Shown here in pieces: positions 7,860 to 16,887 of a stretch of DNA of 64,000 bases (position 1 is its first letter; every line of letters starts with the position of its first letter). The DNA comes from Pseudomonas frederiksbergensis (lineage in GTDB: Bacteria > Pseudomonadota > Gammaproteobacteria > Pseudomonadales > Pseudomonadaceae), in the NCBI RefSeq assembly GCF_003732705.1, contig NZ_MOBR01000019.1, positions 1 through 64,000 on the forward strand, read 5' to 3'. The notes under the pieces were generated by a model, which saw nothing but the letters and a program-made list of their open reading frames with translations, had not been told where the DNA came from and searched no databases. The translations under genes were made by a program, and so were the position numbers.

Positions 7860-8656
7860 CAGAAATCTCCAAACATCAAGGCGGTCAGAATAAAGTCCAG
7901 GCCGAGCACTGCCAAAGAGGCATACACCACGGTCTTGGTTGTGGCACGACTGATCCCCTCGGAAGTGGGCTCGCAGTCATAGCCTTGGAATACGGCAATC
8001 CAGGTCACGACGAACCCGAAAACGATACTTTTGATGATGCCGTTGAGCACATCGCCATTGAACGTCACGCTGTTTTGCATGTTCGCCCAGTAGGAGCCGT
8101 CATAGACGCCCAGCCAGTCGACTGCAACCCACGAACCACCCCAGATCCCGACGACGCTGAAAATCATTGCCAGCACCGGCAGGGAAATGAAACCGGCCCA
8201 CAGACGCGGGGCAACGATGTACTTGAGCGGGTCGACACCAATCATTTCCAGACTGGACAACTGCTCGGTGGATTTCATGTTGCCGATTTCGGCGGTCAGG
8301 GCCGAACCCGCACGCCCGGCGAACAGCAATGCCGTGACCACCGGCCCCAGCTCACGCAGCAACGTCAAGGCAACCATCTGCCCGACGGCTTGCTCCGAAC
8401 CGTAGCTGGACAGGATATTGAAGCCTTGCAGCGCCAACACCATGCCGATGAACACCCCGGAGACCACGATGATCACCAGGGACATCACGCCGATCGAATG
8501 CAGTTGTTTGATCAGTAAACCGAAACCACCGCCAATACCGCCGCGACCCAGCAACGCGTGGAACAGGAAAATCGCCGCACGCCCGAACACCCCGACGGCA
8601 TCGATTGCCGCCTGGCCGAACCGGCGCACTCTTTCTATTAGTGAAATCTTGCGCAT
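7859..8656 (-). CDS. mlaE: ABC transporter permease MlaE
   Basis: The integral-membrane permease (265 aa) of the MlaFEDB phospholipid transporter, with about five to six hydrophobic segments. The family's EQ-loop-like stretch (RELGPVVTALLFAGRAGSALTAEIGNMKSTEQ, residues about 95-127) interacts with the MlaF ATPase. The ATG shares one base with the mlaF stop. Also called ttg2B in Pseudomonas. Confidence 0.95.
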   Translation of the reverse strand: MRKISLIERVRRFGQAAIDAVGVFGRAAIFLFHALLGRGGIGGGFGLLIKQLHSIGVMSLVIIVVSGVFIGMVLALQGFNILSSYGSEQAVGQMVALTLLRELGPVVTALLFAGRAGSALTAEIGNMKSTEQLSSLEMIGVDPLKYIVAPRLWAGFISLPVLAMIFSVVGIWGGSWVAVDWLGVYDGSYWANMQNSVTFNGDVLNGIIKSIVFGFVVTWIAVFQGYDCEPTSEGISRATTKTVVYASLAVLGLDFILTALMFGDF

Positions 8657-9465
8657 CAGCGCTTCCCCAGAAGATCTGCGCGGTAATCCGTCGCTGGAAA
8701 GTGATAGGCGACCGGGCCATCGGGTTCGCCTGTCATGAATTGACGGATACGCGGCTCGTCCGAGTTCATCAGTTCCTCAGGCGTGCCCTGCCCCAACACT
8801 TGACCCTCGCCCACCACATAGATGTAGTCAGCAATGCTCGCGGTCTCCGCCAGATCGTGGGAAACCACGATGCTGGTGATGCCCAGCGCGTCGTTGAGCA
8901 GGCGGATCAGGCGCACCAGCACGCCCATGGCGATCGGGTCCTGCCCCACGAAGGGCTCGTCATACATAAGGATCTGCGGATCAAGGGCAATCGCCCGGGC
9001 CAGCGCGACGCGACGCTTCATGCCGCCGGACAATTCGTCAGGCATCAGGTCGATGGCGCCGCGCAAACCCACGGCCTGCAATTTGAGCAGGACGATGTCA
9101 CGGATCATTTCTTCCGGCAGCTCGGTATGAACGCGCAGCGGGAAGGCGACGTTCTCGAACACATCGAGATCGGTAAACAATGCACCGCTCTGAAACAGCA
9201 CACCCATGTGTTTGCGCGCATCGAACAGGTCGCTGCGTGACAATTTGGGCAAATTTTGACCGTTAACCCAGACTTCGCCGCTGGTAGGTCGCAACTGTGC
9301 ACCCATCAGCCGTAACAGCGTGGTCTTGCCACACCCGGAAGGCCCCATGATGCCGGTGACCTTGCCGCGCGGGATGCGGATATCGACGTTATTGAAAATG
9401 CTGCGCGTACCGCGCTTGAAGGTCAGTCCCTTCAGCTCGACCGCGTAGGCGTTATCGGCACTCAT
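8656..9465 (-). CDS. mlaF: ABC transporter ATPase MlaF
   Basis: The ATPase of the Mla transporter (269 aa). It has Walker A GPSGCGKTTLLR (residues about 40-51), signature LSGGMKRRVALARA, Walker B LMYDEPFVGQD and a switch His in VVSHD. It is the first gene of the mlaFEDCB operon, with AAGGAG before the ATG. The promoter must lie in the 275-bp divergent gap shared with kdsD. Also called ttg2A in Pseudomonas. Confidence 0.96.
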   Translation of the reverse strand: MSADNAYAVELKGLTFKRGTRSIFNNVDIRIPRGKVTGIMGPSGCGKTTLLRLMGAQLRPTSGEVWVNGQNLPKLSRSDLFDARKHMGVLFQSGALFTDLDVFENVAFPLRVHTELPEEMIRDIVLLKLQAVGLRGAIDLMPDELSGGMKRRVALARAIALDPQILMYDEPFVGQDPIAMGVLVRLIRLLNDALGITSIVVSHDLAETASIADYIYVVGEGQVLGQGTPEELMNSDEPRIRQFMTGEPDGPVAYHFPATDYRADLLGKR

Positions 9466-9701
9466 CTAAACTCCTTGCGATGCAGCCTCTCACTCGGACG
9501 CCTGGCTATCTGACGAAAGCACATACCTCCCCGGGCAGGCCGAACTGGCGGCGAACTATATCACTGCATAGGGCAAGCGCCCAAGGCCCAAGCCGGCGCA
9601 TGTTCAGCAACAGGACAGGCAAAAACACGGATTTGGCGGGTTTCGGTAGCAGGGATTTACAAAGCACGACGAACTAGCGTGAGGGTTTCGATCATTACCG
9701 C

Positions 9702-9707
9702 TATAAT
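9702..9707 (+). promoter_or_regulatory. Candidate -10 element for the kdsD-lpt operon
   Basis: A perfect TATAAT lies 34 bp before the kdsD ATG, within the divergent mlaF-kdsD gap (9466-9740). No good -35 is seen at 16-18 bp spacing, so an activator or extended contacts may be needed. Nothing else was recognised in the gap. Confidence 0.45.
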
Positions 9708-9740
9708 CGCCGCCTTTTCATCGGGCTATACGATTCTGAC

Positions 9741-10715
9741 ATGAGCCAATCCAGCGAGCTGATTCAATCGGCACAACGCACCATCCGCCTCGAACTGGAA
9801 GCCGTTAAAGGCTTGCTGCCCCATATCGACGCGGATTTTGTACGCGCTTGCGAGATGATTCTGGCCAGCAAAGGCCGTGTGGTCGTGCTCGGCATGGGCA
9901 AGTCCGGACATATCGGCAACAAGATTGCCGCCACCCTGGCCAGCACCGGCACCACGGCTTTTTTCGTTCACCCGGCCGAAGCCAGCCACGGCGACATGGG
10001 CATGATCACCCGCGACGACATCATCCTGGCGCTGTCGAACTCCGGCTCCACCAATGAAATCATCACCCTGCTGCCGCTGATCAAGCGCCAGGGCATCCAG
10101 TTGATCAGCATGACCGGCAACCCCGATTCGCCGCTGGCCAAGGCTGCCGAGATCAACCTCAACGTTCACGTGGAACACGAAGCCTGCCCGCTGAACCTGG
10201 CGCCGACTTCCTCCACCACCGCCGCGCTGGTCATGGGCGATGCCCTGGCCGTTGCGCTGCTGGAAGCACGCGGCTTTACCGCTGAAGACTTCGCGTTTTC
10301 CCACCCGGGCGGCGCACTTGGCCGACGCCTGCTGCTGAAAGTGGAAACCGTCATGCACGCCGGCGCAGAATTGCCCCAGGTGCAACGGGGCACGCTGCTC
10401 AAGGACGCCTTGATGGAAATGACCCGCAAGGGCCTGGGCATGACCGCGATTGTAGAGGCCGACGGCAAACTGGCCGGGATCTTCACTGACGGCGACTTGC
10501 GCCGCACCCTCGACCGGACCATCGATATCCACCATACGACCATCGATGAGGTCATGACTGTTCATGGCAAGACCGCCCGGGCCGATATGCTGGCAGCCGA
10601 AGCCCTGAAAATCATGGAAGACCATCGAATCAACGCATTGGTAGTAGTCGACAAGGACGACCGCCCAGTTGGCGCTTTCAACCTGTCCGACCTGCTGCGT
10701 GCAGGAGTAATGTAA
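9741..10715 (+). CDS. kdsD: D-arabinose 5-phosphate isomerase
   Basis: Interconverts D-ribulose 5-phosphate and D-arabinose 5-phosphate, the first step of Kdo synthesis for LPS. At 324 aa it has an N-terminal SIS domain (VVVLGMGKSGHIGNKIAATLASTGT, residues about 46-70; FFVHPAEASHGDMGM) and two C-terminal CBS domains (from about 205). It opens the kdsD-kdsC-lptC-lptA-lptB operon; its stop shares a base with the kdsC start. Confidence 0.96.
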   Translation: MSQSSELIQSAQRTIRLELEAVKGLLPHIDADFVRACEMILASKGRVVVLGMGKSGHIGNKIAATLASTGTTAFFVHPAEASHGDMGMITRDDIILALSNSGSTNEIITLLPLIKRQGIQLISMTGNPDSPLAKAAEINLNVHVEHEACPLNLAPTSSTTAALVMGDALAVALLEARGFTAEDFAFSHPGGALGRRLLLKVETVMHAGAELPQVQRGTLLKDALMEMTRKGLGMTAIVEADGKLAGIFTDGDLRRTLDRTIDIHHTTIDEVMTVHGKTARADMLAAEALKIMEDHRINALVVVDKDDRPVGAFNLSDLLRAGVM

Positions 10716-11239
10716 TGAGCACCGATCTGCTGCAACGCGGTAATCGCATCAAACTGGCGGTGTTCGACGTCGACGGCGTCCTCACCGACGGGCGCCTGTA
10801 CTTCCTCGAAGACGGCAGTGAATTCAAGACTTTCAGCACCCTCGACGGCCAGGGCATCAAGATGTTGATGGCAGCGGGCGTGCAGACGGCTATCATCAGC
10901 GGCCGAAAAACCCCGGTGGTCGAGCGTCGAGCGAAAAACCTCGGCATTCCTCACCTGTACCAGGGTCGCGAAGACAAACTCGTTGTACTGGATGAGCTTC
11001 TTGGCCAACTCAACCTAAGCTATGAACAGGTTGCCTACCTCGGTGACGATCTGCCGGACCTGCCGGTGATTCGCCGTGTCGGCCTGGGCATGGCGGTGGC
11101 CAATGCCGCCAGTTTCGTGCGCGAACACGCCCACGGTGTCACCCAGGCCCGTGGCGGCGAAGGTGCCGCCCGCGAATTCTGCGAACTGATCCTGCGCGCC
11201 CAGGGCCGCCTAGATGCGGCCAACGCCGCGTACTTGTGA
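10715..11239 (+). CDS. kdsC: 3-deoxy-manno-octulosonate-8-phosphatase
   Basis: A HAD-superfamily phosphatase (174 aa, capless tetrameric type) that dephosphorylates Kdo-8-phosphate to Kdo. The nucleophile motif is FDVDGVLTDG (first and second Asp, residues about 17-26), with the Ser in AIISGR, the Lys in EDKLVVL and the acidic motif GDDLPDLPV. It is translationally coupled to kdsD by a 1-bp overlap, and lptC begins 7 bp after its stop. Confidence 0.96.
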   Translation: MSTDLLQRGNRIKLAVFDVDGVLTDGRLYFLEDGSEFKTFSTLDGQGIKMLMAAGVQTAIISGRKTPVVERRAKNLGIPHLYQGREDKLVVLDELLGQLNLSYEQVAYLGDDLPDLPVIRRVGLGMAVANAASFVREHAHGVTQARGGEGAAREFCELILRAQGRLDAANAAYL

Positions 11240-11246
11240 GCCATTT

Positions 11247-11825
11247 ATGTTTATTCTGAGCAAGAAATTTCGCAGATTCATGCTGTTCGGTTGCATCGCG
11301 GCGATATTCGCGGCGGTCGGCTATTGGAACATCAGCCCGGAACGCTTCCTCGACAAGCCGGTTGTCGCGGTCGATGAAAGCGCGATCGACTATTACGCGC
11401 TCAACGCCCACAGCGTTCAGTACCTGCCCGACGGCGGCCTGCAATACGACCTGACATCCGACAAGGTCGAGCACCTCAAGGCCACCGACGTGTCGCTGCT
11501 GACCAACCCCGACTTGAACATGTACCGCGGCACCGAGTTCCCGTGGCATGTCACTAGCTTGCGCGGCGAAGTCAACGCCGACGGTACTCAGGTAGAGCTG
11601 ATCGACTCGGTGCGTATCGCACGCACCGATGAACATAACCGTGAATTGATTGTTACCAGCACCCGCATGACAGTGTTCCCGCAGCAGCAATATGCGCAGA
11701 CCGATCAACCCGTTAGAATCGACGGCGCTGGCGGTGTGTCGACTGGCAACGGAATGAAAGCGTATTTGAAAGAAAGCAGGATACACCTGCTATCGAACGT
11801 AAGAGGACAGTATGAGGCTCGTTAA
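11247..11825 (+). CDS. lptC: LPS export protein LptC
   Basis: A bitopic inner-membrane protein (192 aa) that takes LPS from LptBFG and passes it to LptA. It has one N-terminal transmembrane helix (residues about 8-27, FMLFGCIAAIFAAVGYW) and a periplasmic beta-jellyroll of the LptC/YrbK family. ATG 11247 is used, which puts the membrane anchor at the N-terminus as in the family. It overlaps the start of lptA by 14 bp. Confidence 0.93.
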   Translation: MFILSKKFRRFMLFGCIAAIFAAVGYWNISPERFLDKPVVAVDESAIDYYALNAHSVQYLPDGGLQYDLTSDKVEHLKATDVSLLTNPDLNMYRGTEFPWHVTSLRGEVNADGTQVELIDSVRIARTDEHNRELIVTSTRMTVFPQQQYAQTDQPVRIDGAGGVSTGNGMKAYLKESRIHLLSNVRGQYEAR

Positions 11826-12384
11826 AACTCTCCCTATTTTGCTCAGTCTGGGCGCAGCACTGGGAAGCGTGAGCGCCTGGGCTCTGCCGAACGATCAAGA
11901 GCAGCCTATCCGCATTCAGGCCGACGATGCCCAACTGGACGACAAGAATGGCGTTGCCACCTATAAAGGTGACGTGATCATTACCCAGGGATCGATGAAG
12001 GTCACCGGCAACACCGTGACCATCACCCGCACCCCGACCGGTGACATCGACGTGGTGACCTCGGTGGGCAACCTTGCCTACTTCGAGCAACTGCAGACCG
12101 CTGGCGACACCAAGCCTGTTCAGGGCTGGGGCGTCACCATTCAGTACCACGCAGCGCAGAACCGCGTCGTGCTGATCGACAAGGCCAAAGTTGTCGACAA
12201 GGACAACAACACCACCCAGGGCGAGAAAATCGTCTACGACACGGTGAAGAAACTGGCCAGCGCCGGTCGTGCCACAGGCAACAAGGTTACCGAAGCGCGT
12301 CCACGCATCGACATGGTGATCCAGCCGAAGCCGAAAGCCGCCGCGCCGACGACTCCGAACACCGACCCGAAAAAGGCCAAGTAA
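11812..12384 (+). CDS. lptA: LPS export periplasmic bridge LptA
   Basis: A periplasmic protein (190 aa) that polymerises end to end to form the LPS bridge between LptC and LptD. The signal peptide runs over residues 1 to about 24 (ending SVSAWA). The OstA/LptA domain is seen in QPIRIQADDAQLDDKNGVATYKGDVIITQGSMKV. The C-terminus is Lys/Pro/Ala-rich and probably disordered. Its stop overlaps the lptB start by one base. Confidence 0.95.
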   Translation: MRLVKTLPILLSLGAALGSVSAWALPNDQEQPIRIQADDAQLDDKNGVATYKGDVIITQGSMKVTGNTVTITRTPTGDIDVVTSVGNLAYFEQLQTAGDTKPVQGWGVTIQYHAAQNRVVLIDKAKVVDKDNNTTQGEKIVYDTVKKLASAGRATGNKVTEARPRIDMVIQPKPKAAAPTTPNTDPKKAK

Positions 12385-13109
12385 TGGCAACTCTGAAAGC
12401 TCAGCATCTGGCCAAGAGCTACAAGAGCCGCCAGGTCGTGCGTGACGTCAGCCTGTCCATCGACAGCGGTCAGATCGTCGGCCTGCTGGGCCCGAACGGC
12501 GCCGGCAAGACCACCTGCTTCTACATGATCGTCGGCCTGGTGCAGGCCGATCAGGGTCGCGTATTGATCGACGACCTGGACGTCAGCCACCAGCCTATGC
12601 ACGGTCGTGCAAAGGCCGGTATTGGCTATCTTCCGCAAGAAGCGTCGATCTTCCGCAAACTGTCGGTAGCCGACAACATCATGGCTATCCTCGAGACCCG
12701 CAAGGAACTCGATAAGGCCGGTCGTCGCAAGGAACTGGAAAGCCTGCTGCAGGAATTCCACATCAGCCATATCCGCGACAACCTGGGCATGAGCCTGTCC
12801 GGTGGTGAACGCCGCCGGGTGGAAATCGCCCGCGCACTGGCCACCAACCCGAAATTCATCCTGCTCGACGAACCTTTCGCCGGTGTGGACCCGATTTCGG
12901 TAGGTGACATCAAGCAGATCATCCATCACCTCAAGGCCAAGGGCATTGGCGTGTTGATCACCGACCACAACGTCCGTGAAACCCTGGATATCTGCGAAAC
13001 CGCCTACATCGTCAACGATGGCCAACTGATCGCCGAAGGTGACTCTGCCACCATCCTGGCCAACGAACTGGTCAAGGAAGTGTATCTGGGCCACGAGTTC
13101 CGCCTTTAA
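12384..13109 (+). CDS. lptB: LPS export ATPase LptB
   Basis: The ATPase of the LptB2FG LPS extractor (241 aa). It has Walker A GPNGAGKTTCFYM (about 36-48), Q-loop GIGYLPQEASIFRKLSV, signature LSGGERRRVEIARAL, Walker B FILLDEPFAGVDP and switch His ITDHNVRETL. It is the last of the kds-lpt run; the lptFG genes are not in this window. rpoN follows after 184 bp, the order seen in many proteobacteria. Confidence 0.97.
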   Translation: MATLKAQHLAKSYKSRQVVRDVSLSIDSGQIVGLLGPNGAGKTTCFYMIVGLVQADQGRVLIDDLDVSHQPMHGRAKAGIGYLPQEASIFRKLSVADNIMAILETRKELDKAGRRKELESLLQEFHISHIRDNLGMSLSGGERRRVEIARALATNPKFILLDEPFAGVDPISVGDIKQIIHHLKAKGIGVLITDHNVRETLDICETAYIVNDGQLIAEGDSATILANELVKEVYLGHEFRL

Positions 13110-13210
13110 GCATTGAGGTGTCTGGCTGGTTGTCCACGCGCTTGTATCGATAAAAAATCAACATTTTTTTATTGTTACAGCGCTCTAGGCAAACGCTGCG
13201 GTTTCGGGCA

Positions 13211-13216
13211 TATAAT
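13211..13216 (+). promoter_or_regulatory. Candidate -10 element for rpoN
   Basis: A perfect TATAAT lies 77 bp before the rpoN ATG, in the lptB-rpoN gap. The hexamer 17 bp upstream (GGCAAA) is a poor -35, so this is a candidate only. An AT-rich tract lies at 13150-13175. Confidence 0.4.
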
Positions 13217-13293
13217 TTGCTTAAGTTTGGCGCTCCGGCGCCCTGTAGTGGATGGCGCATGCGCGCCGGCGAATAAGGTGTTAAGCCCCTGCC

Positions 13294-14787
13294 ATGAAAC
13301 CATCGCTAGTCTTGAGAATGGGCCAGCAGCTGACGATGACACCTCAGCTGCAACAGGCCATCCGCCTGCTCCAATTGTCGACCCTGGACCTGCAACAGGA
13401 AATCCAGGAGGCCCTGGAGTCCAATCCGATGCTCGAACGCCAGGAAGAAGGCGACGACTTCGATAATGCAGACCCCTTGGCCGACAAAGCCGAACAGCAA
13501 CCCAACGCCGATGTTTCGGAACCCTCCTACCAGGAAACCGCCCCGACGGTGGATAACCTCGAGGAAGGCGACTGGAACGAGCGCATTCCCAACGAGCTGC
13601 CCGTCGATACCGCGTGGGAAGACGTCTACCAAACCAGCGCCAGCAGTCTGCCGAGCAACGATGACGACGAGTGGGATTTCACCACCCGTACATCGGCCGG
13701 CGAAAGCCTGCAAAGCCACCTGCTCTGGCAACTGAATCTGGCACCGATGTCCGACACCGATCGCCTGATCGCCGTGACCCTGATCGACTGCATCAACAAT
13801 CAGGGTTACCTGGACGAAACCCTCGAGGAAATCCTCGAAGCCTTCGATCCGGAACTGGACATCGAACTGGACGAAATCGAAGCCGTCCTGCACCGCATCC
13901 AGCAATTCGAACCGGCCGGCATCGGTGCGCGCAACCTGGGCGAATGCCTGTTGCTGCAATTGCGCCAGCTCGCCGCCAAGACGCCTTGGCTGGCCGAGGC
14001 CAAGCGTCTGGTCACCGATTACATCGACCTGCTCGGCAGCCGCGACTACAGCCAGTTGATGCGTCGCATGAAGCTCAAGGAAGATGAGCTGCGCCAGGTC
14101 ATCGAACTGGTCCAGAGCCTGAACCCGCGTCCGGGCTCGCAGATCGAGTCCAGCGAAGCCGAGTACGTCGTTCCCGATGTGATCGTGCGCAAGGATAACG
14201 AGCGCTGGCTGGTGGAATTGAACCAGGAGTCGGTGCCCCGGCTGCGGGTCAACGCCCAGTACGCCGGTTTCGTGCGCCGCGCCGACACCAGTGCCGACAA
14301 CACCTTCATGCGTAACCAGTTGCAGGAAGCCCGCTGGTTCATCAAGAGCCTGCAAAGCCGCAACGAAACCCTGATGAAAGTGGCCACCCAGATCGTCGAG
14401 CACCAGCGCGGCTTTCTGGAATATGGCGACGAAGCCATGAAACCGCTGGTCCTGCATGACATCGCTGAAGCAGTCGGCATGCACGAATCGACGATTTCAC
14501 GGGTAACCACCCAGAAGTTCATGCATACCCCACGGGGCATATATGAGCTGAAATACTTTTTCTCCAGCCATGTCAGCACCTCCGAAGGCGGTGAATGCTC
14601 GTCCACAGCGATCCGCGCGATCATCAAAAAACTGGTTGCCGCGGAAAATCAGAAAAAGCCGTTGAGTGACAGCAAGATCGCTGGTTTACTGGAGGCACAA
14701 GGCATTCAGGTGGCTCGCCGCACCGTCGCCAAGTACCGCGAGTCCCTCGGGATCGCGCCTTCGAGCGAACGCAAGCGGTTGATGTAA
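13294..14787 (+). CDS. rpoN: RNA polymerase sigma-54 factor
   Basis: Directs RNA polymerase to -24/-12 promoters that need AAA+ activators; in Pseudomonas it controls nitrogen use, motility and many catabolic genes. At 497 aa it has the Gln/Leu-rich region I (LRMGQQLTMTPQLQQAIRLL) at the N-terminus, an acidic region II, the core-binding region, and the RpoN box ARRTVAKYRE near the C-terminus (about 474-483). It is followed by hpf, ptsN, rapZ and ptsO, the classic rpoN cluster. Confidence 0.98.
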   Translation: MKPSLVLRMGQQLTMTPQLQQAIRLLQLSTLDLQQEIQEALESNPMLERQEEGDDFDNADPLADKAEQQPNADVSEPSYQETAPTVDNLEEGDWNERIPNELPVDTAWEDVYQTSASSLPSNDDDEWDFTTRTSAGESLQSHLLWQLNLAPMSDTDRLIAVTLIDCINNQGYLDETLEEILEAFDPELDIELDEIEAVLHRIQQFEPAGIGARNLGECLLLQLRQLAAKTPWLAEAKRLVTDYIDLLGSRDYSQLMRRMKLKEDELRQVIELVQSLNPRPGSQIESSEAEYVVPDVIVRKDNERWLVELNQESVPRLRVNAQYAGFVRRADTSADNTFMRNQLQEARWFIKSLQSRNETLMKVATQIVEHQRGFLEYGDEAMKPLVLHDIAEAVGMHESTISRVTTQKFMHTPRGIYELKYFFSSHVSTSEGGECSSTAIRAIIKKLVAAENQKKPLSDSKIAGLLEAQGIQVARRTVAKYRESLGIAPSSERKRLM

Positions 14788-14860
14788 GCCACAGCACAGC
14801 GTTCCAGTGGTAGATCATCTGATCTACCGCTTTATGCACTGGCAACGAAGGAGAAGCTGT

Positions 14861-15169
14861 ATGCAAGTCAACATCAGTGGACACCAACTGGAAGTGACCG
14901 AACCTCTTCGCTCCTACATCGGCGAAAAACTCGAACGATTAGAGAGGCATTTCGACAAGATCACCAACGTGCAAGTCACGATGTGCGTCGAAAAACTCAA
15001 GCAGAAAATCGAAGCCACCCTGCATATTCCCGGCAGTGAAGTGGTCGCCAACGCGGAACATACCGATATGTACGCGGCGATCGACTTACTAACCGACAAG
15101 CTGGATAAACAACTCAAAAAGCATAAGGAAAAGACCCAGAGCCTCCTCCAGGGCGCGACCGGTCGTTAA
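14861..15169 (+). CDS. hpf: Ribosome hibernation-promoting factor (short form)
   Basis: A 102-aa protein of the HPF/YfiA family, which binds the 30S decoding site and promotes 100S dimer formation in stationary phase. It starts MQVNISGHQLEVTEPLRSYI; ATG 14861 follows AAGGAG at about 7 nt spacing, while an in-frame upstream start lacks one. It has no C-terminal dimerisation domain, so it is the short HPF rather than the long form. It lies 73 bp after rpoN and 12 bp before ptsN. Confidence 0.93.
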   Translation: MQVNISGHQLEVTEPLRSYIGEKLERLERHFDKITNVQVTMCVEKLKQKIEATLHIPGSEVVANAEHTDMYAAIDLLTDKLDKQLKKHKEKTQSLLQGATGR

Positions 15170-15181
15170 CATCCCCAACCC

Positions 15182-15664
15182 ATGATCCGACTTGAAAACA
15201 TCCTGACCCCCGGCCGTTCCCTCGTGAACGTGCCGGGCGGCAGTAAAAAGAAAGCCCTCGAGCAAATTGCCAACCTGATCGCCCGGGAAGTGCCGGATCT
15301 GGAGATGCAAGATGTCTTCGAGGCTCTGATTGCCCGTGAAAAACTCGGTTCCACCGGTTTTGGCAACGGCATCGCTATCCCCCATTGTCGTCTCAAGGGT
15401 TGCAACTCCCCTATCAGCGCCCTGATGCACCTTGATGCACCTATCGATTTCGACGCTATCGATGGCGCCCCGGTTGACTTGCTGTTTGTTCTGCTCGTCC
15501 CGCAAGCCGCCACGGATGCACACCTGGAACTGCTGCGCCAGATCGCCAGCATGCTTGATCGCAAGGAAGTGCGCGAAAAACTGCGTCATGCCTCGAGCAA
15601 CGAAGCCTTGTATCAGGTTGTCGTGGACGAGCAAGGCCACGGCAGCGAAAAACACGGTCACTAA
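15182..15664 (+). CDS. ptsN: Nitrogen PTS enzyme IIA
   Basis: EIIA(Ntr) (160 aa), the output protein of the nitrogen-related phosphotransfer system, which regulates rather than transports. The phosphorylated His is in GNGIAIPHCRLKG (about residue 68). The family length is about 154 aa. No Shine-Dalgarno sequence is evident before the ATG, which lies 12 bp after the hpf stop, so translation may depend on coupling to hpf. Its partner NPr (ptsO) is two genes downstream. Confidence 0.95.
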   Translation: MIRLENILTPGRSLVNVPGGSKKKALEQIANLIAREVPDLEMQDVFEALIAREKLGSTGFGNGIAIPHCRLKGCNSPISALMHLDAPIDFDAIDGAPVDLLFVLLVPQAATDAHLELLRQIASMLDRKEVREKLRHASSNEALYQVVVDEQGHGSEKHGH

Positions 15665-15666
15665 TC

Positions 15667-16524
15667 ATGCGCTTGATCATCGTCAGTGGCCGTTCCGGCT
15701 CAGGTAAAAGTACCGCGCTCGATGTCCTTGAGGACAACGGCTACTACTGCATCGACAACCTGCCTGCTGGCTTGTTGCCGGAGCTGGCCGAACGCGCCCT
15801 GATTCATACCGAGCTGGCACAACCGCTGGTCGCCGTTTCCATCGACGCCCGCAACCTGCCCAGCCACCTCTCGCGGTTTCCCGAGTTACTTGAAGAAGTT
15901 CGCAGTCGGCACATTCAGTGCGATGTGCTGTATCTGGACGCCGATGAAGAAACCCTGCTCAAGCGTTTCTCGGAAACCCGCCGCCGCCACCCCCTGAGCA
16001 ATGCCAATCGCTCACTGGCCGAGGCGATCGAAGACGAAACCCAACTGCTGGGGCCGATCGCCGACCTGGCCGACCTCAAGGTCAACACCACCAACCTGAA
16101 CCTGTACCAACTGCGCGACACCATCAAGCTGCGCCTGCTGAACCAGCCCGAGCCCGGCACTGCGTTCCTGGTGGAGTCTTTCGGGTTCAAGCGTGGCATG
16201 CCGGTGGATGCCGACGTGGTGTTCGACGTGCGCTGCCTGCCCAATCCTTACTGGAAACCGGAGCTGCGAGCCCAGTCCGGGCTTGATCAACCGGTGGCCG
16301 AGTACCTGGCGGCACAGCCGGACGTCGAAGAAATGTTCCAGGATATCTACAACTATCTGTTCAAGTGGCTGCCGCGGTTTGCCGCCAGCAACCGCGCCTA
16401 CGTCACCATTGCCATTGGCTGCACTGGCGGTCACCACCGCTCCGTCTACCTGACCGAACGTCTGGGCCAGGCGCTGCAACAATCCCTGAAGAACGTCCAG
16501 GTCCGCCACCGCGACCTCAGCTAA
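15667..16524 (+). CDS. rapZ: RNase adapter / nucleotide-binding protein RapZ
   Basis: A 285-aa P-loop protein. In E. coli RapZ controls amino-sugar synthesis through small RNAs and RNase E; its role in Pseudomonas is less clear. Walker A is GRSGSGKSTALD (residues about 8-19). The C-terminal domain has GCTGGHHRSVYLTERL, the conserved family signature. It starts 2 bp after the ptsN stop and lies just before ptsO. Confidence 0.95.
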   Translation: MRLIIVSGRSGSGKSTALDVLEDNGYYCIDNLPAGLLPELAERALIHTELAQPLVAVSIDARNLPSHLSRFPELLEEVRSRHIQCDVLYLDADEETLLKRFSETRRRHPLSNANRSLAEAIEDETQLLGPIADLADLKVNTTNLNLYQLRDTIKLRLLNQPEPGTAFLVESFGFKRGMPVDADVVFDVRCLPNPYWKPELRAQSGLDQPVAEYLAAQPDVEEMFQDIYNYLFKWLPRFAASNRAYVTIAIGCTGGHHRSVYLTERLGQALQQSLKNVQVRHRDLS

Positions 16525-16539
16525 AGGATTCACTACGCG

Positions 16540-16815
16540 ATGCCTGCTCGGGAAATTGAAATCATCAACAAGCTGGGTCTGCATGCCCGCGCTTCTGCGA
16601 AGTTCGTTGGAGTGGCAGGCCAGTATCCTGATTGCTCGATCAGAGTGGGGCGCACACCCGAATCCACGGTGGATGGCAAAAGCATCATGTCGATGATGAT
16701 GCTCGCAGCGGGCAAGGGTACAAAAATCTACCTGAGCACCGAAGGGCACCAAGAGAAAGAAGCGCTGGATGCACTGGTGAATCTGATCAATAACTTCTTC
16801 GACGAAGGCGGCTAA
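16540..16815 (+). CDS. ptsO: HPr-like phosphocarrier NPr
   Basis: A 91-aa HPr-family protein that passes phosphate from EI(Ntr) to PtsN. The active His is in NKLGLHARASAKFVG (about residue 16) and the regulatory Ser region is GKSIMSMMML (about 47). It is the last gene of the rpoN cluster and is followed by a strong hairpin that also serves the convergent ZIP gene. Confidence 0.95.
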   Translation: MPAREIEIINKLGLHARASAKFVGVAGQYPDCSIRVGRTPESTVDGKSIMSMMMLAAGKGTKIYLSTEGHQEKEALDALVNLINNFFDEGG

Positions 16816-16824
16816 AAATCAAAA

Positions 16825-16883
16825 GATCGCAGCCTTCGGCAGCTCCTACGCCGATTCTGTAGGAGCTGCCGAAGGCTGCGATC
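16825..16883. terminator. Perfect 25-bp inverted repeat, bidirectional terminator
   Basis: Arm 16825-16849 (starting GATCGCAGCCTTCGG) is perfectly complementary to arm 16859-16883, with a 9-nt loop. AAAAGATC precedes it and GATCCTTTTT follows it, so U-tracts occur on both strands. It sits between the convergent ptsO and ZIP genes. The arm sequence also resembles a known class of Pseudomonas extragenic palindromes. Confidence 0.85.
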
Positions 16884-16887
16884 CTTT

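Noticed and set aside
9480..9677. 65-codon plus-strand frame in the mlaF-kdsD gap
   Set aside because: It has no ribosome-binding site, is Arg/Ser/Thr-rich and lies in a promoter-bearing gap.
13113..13466. 117-codon frame before and into rpoN
   Set aside because: It crosses the rpoN promoter region and overlaps the rpoN N-terminus, with no coding character.
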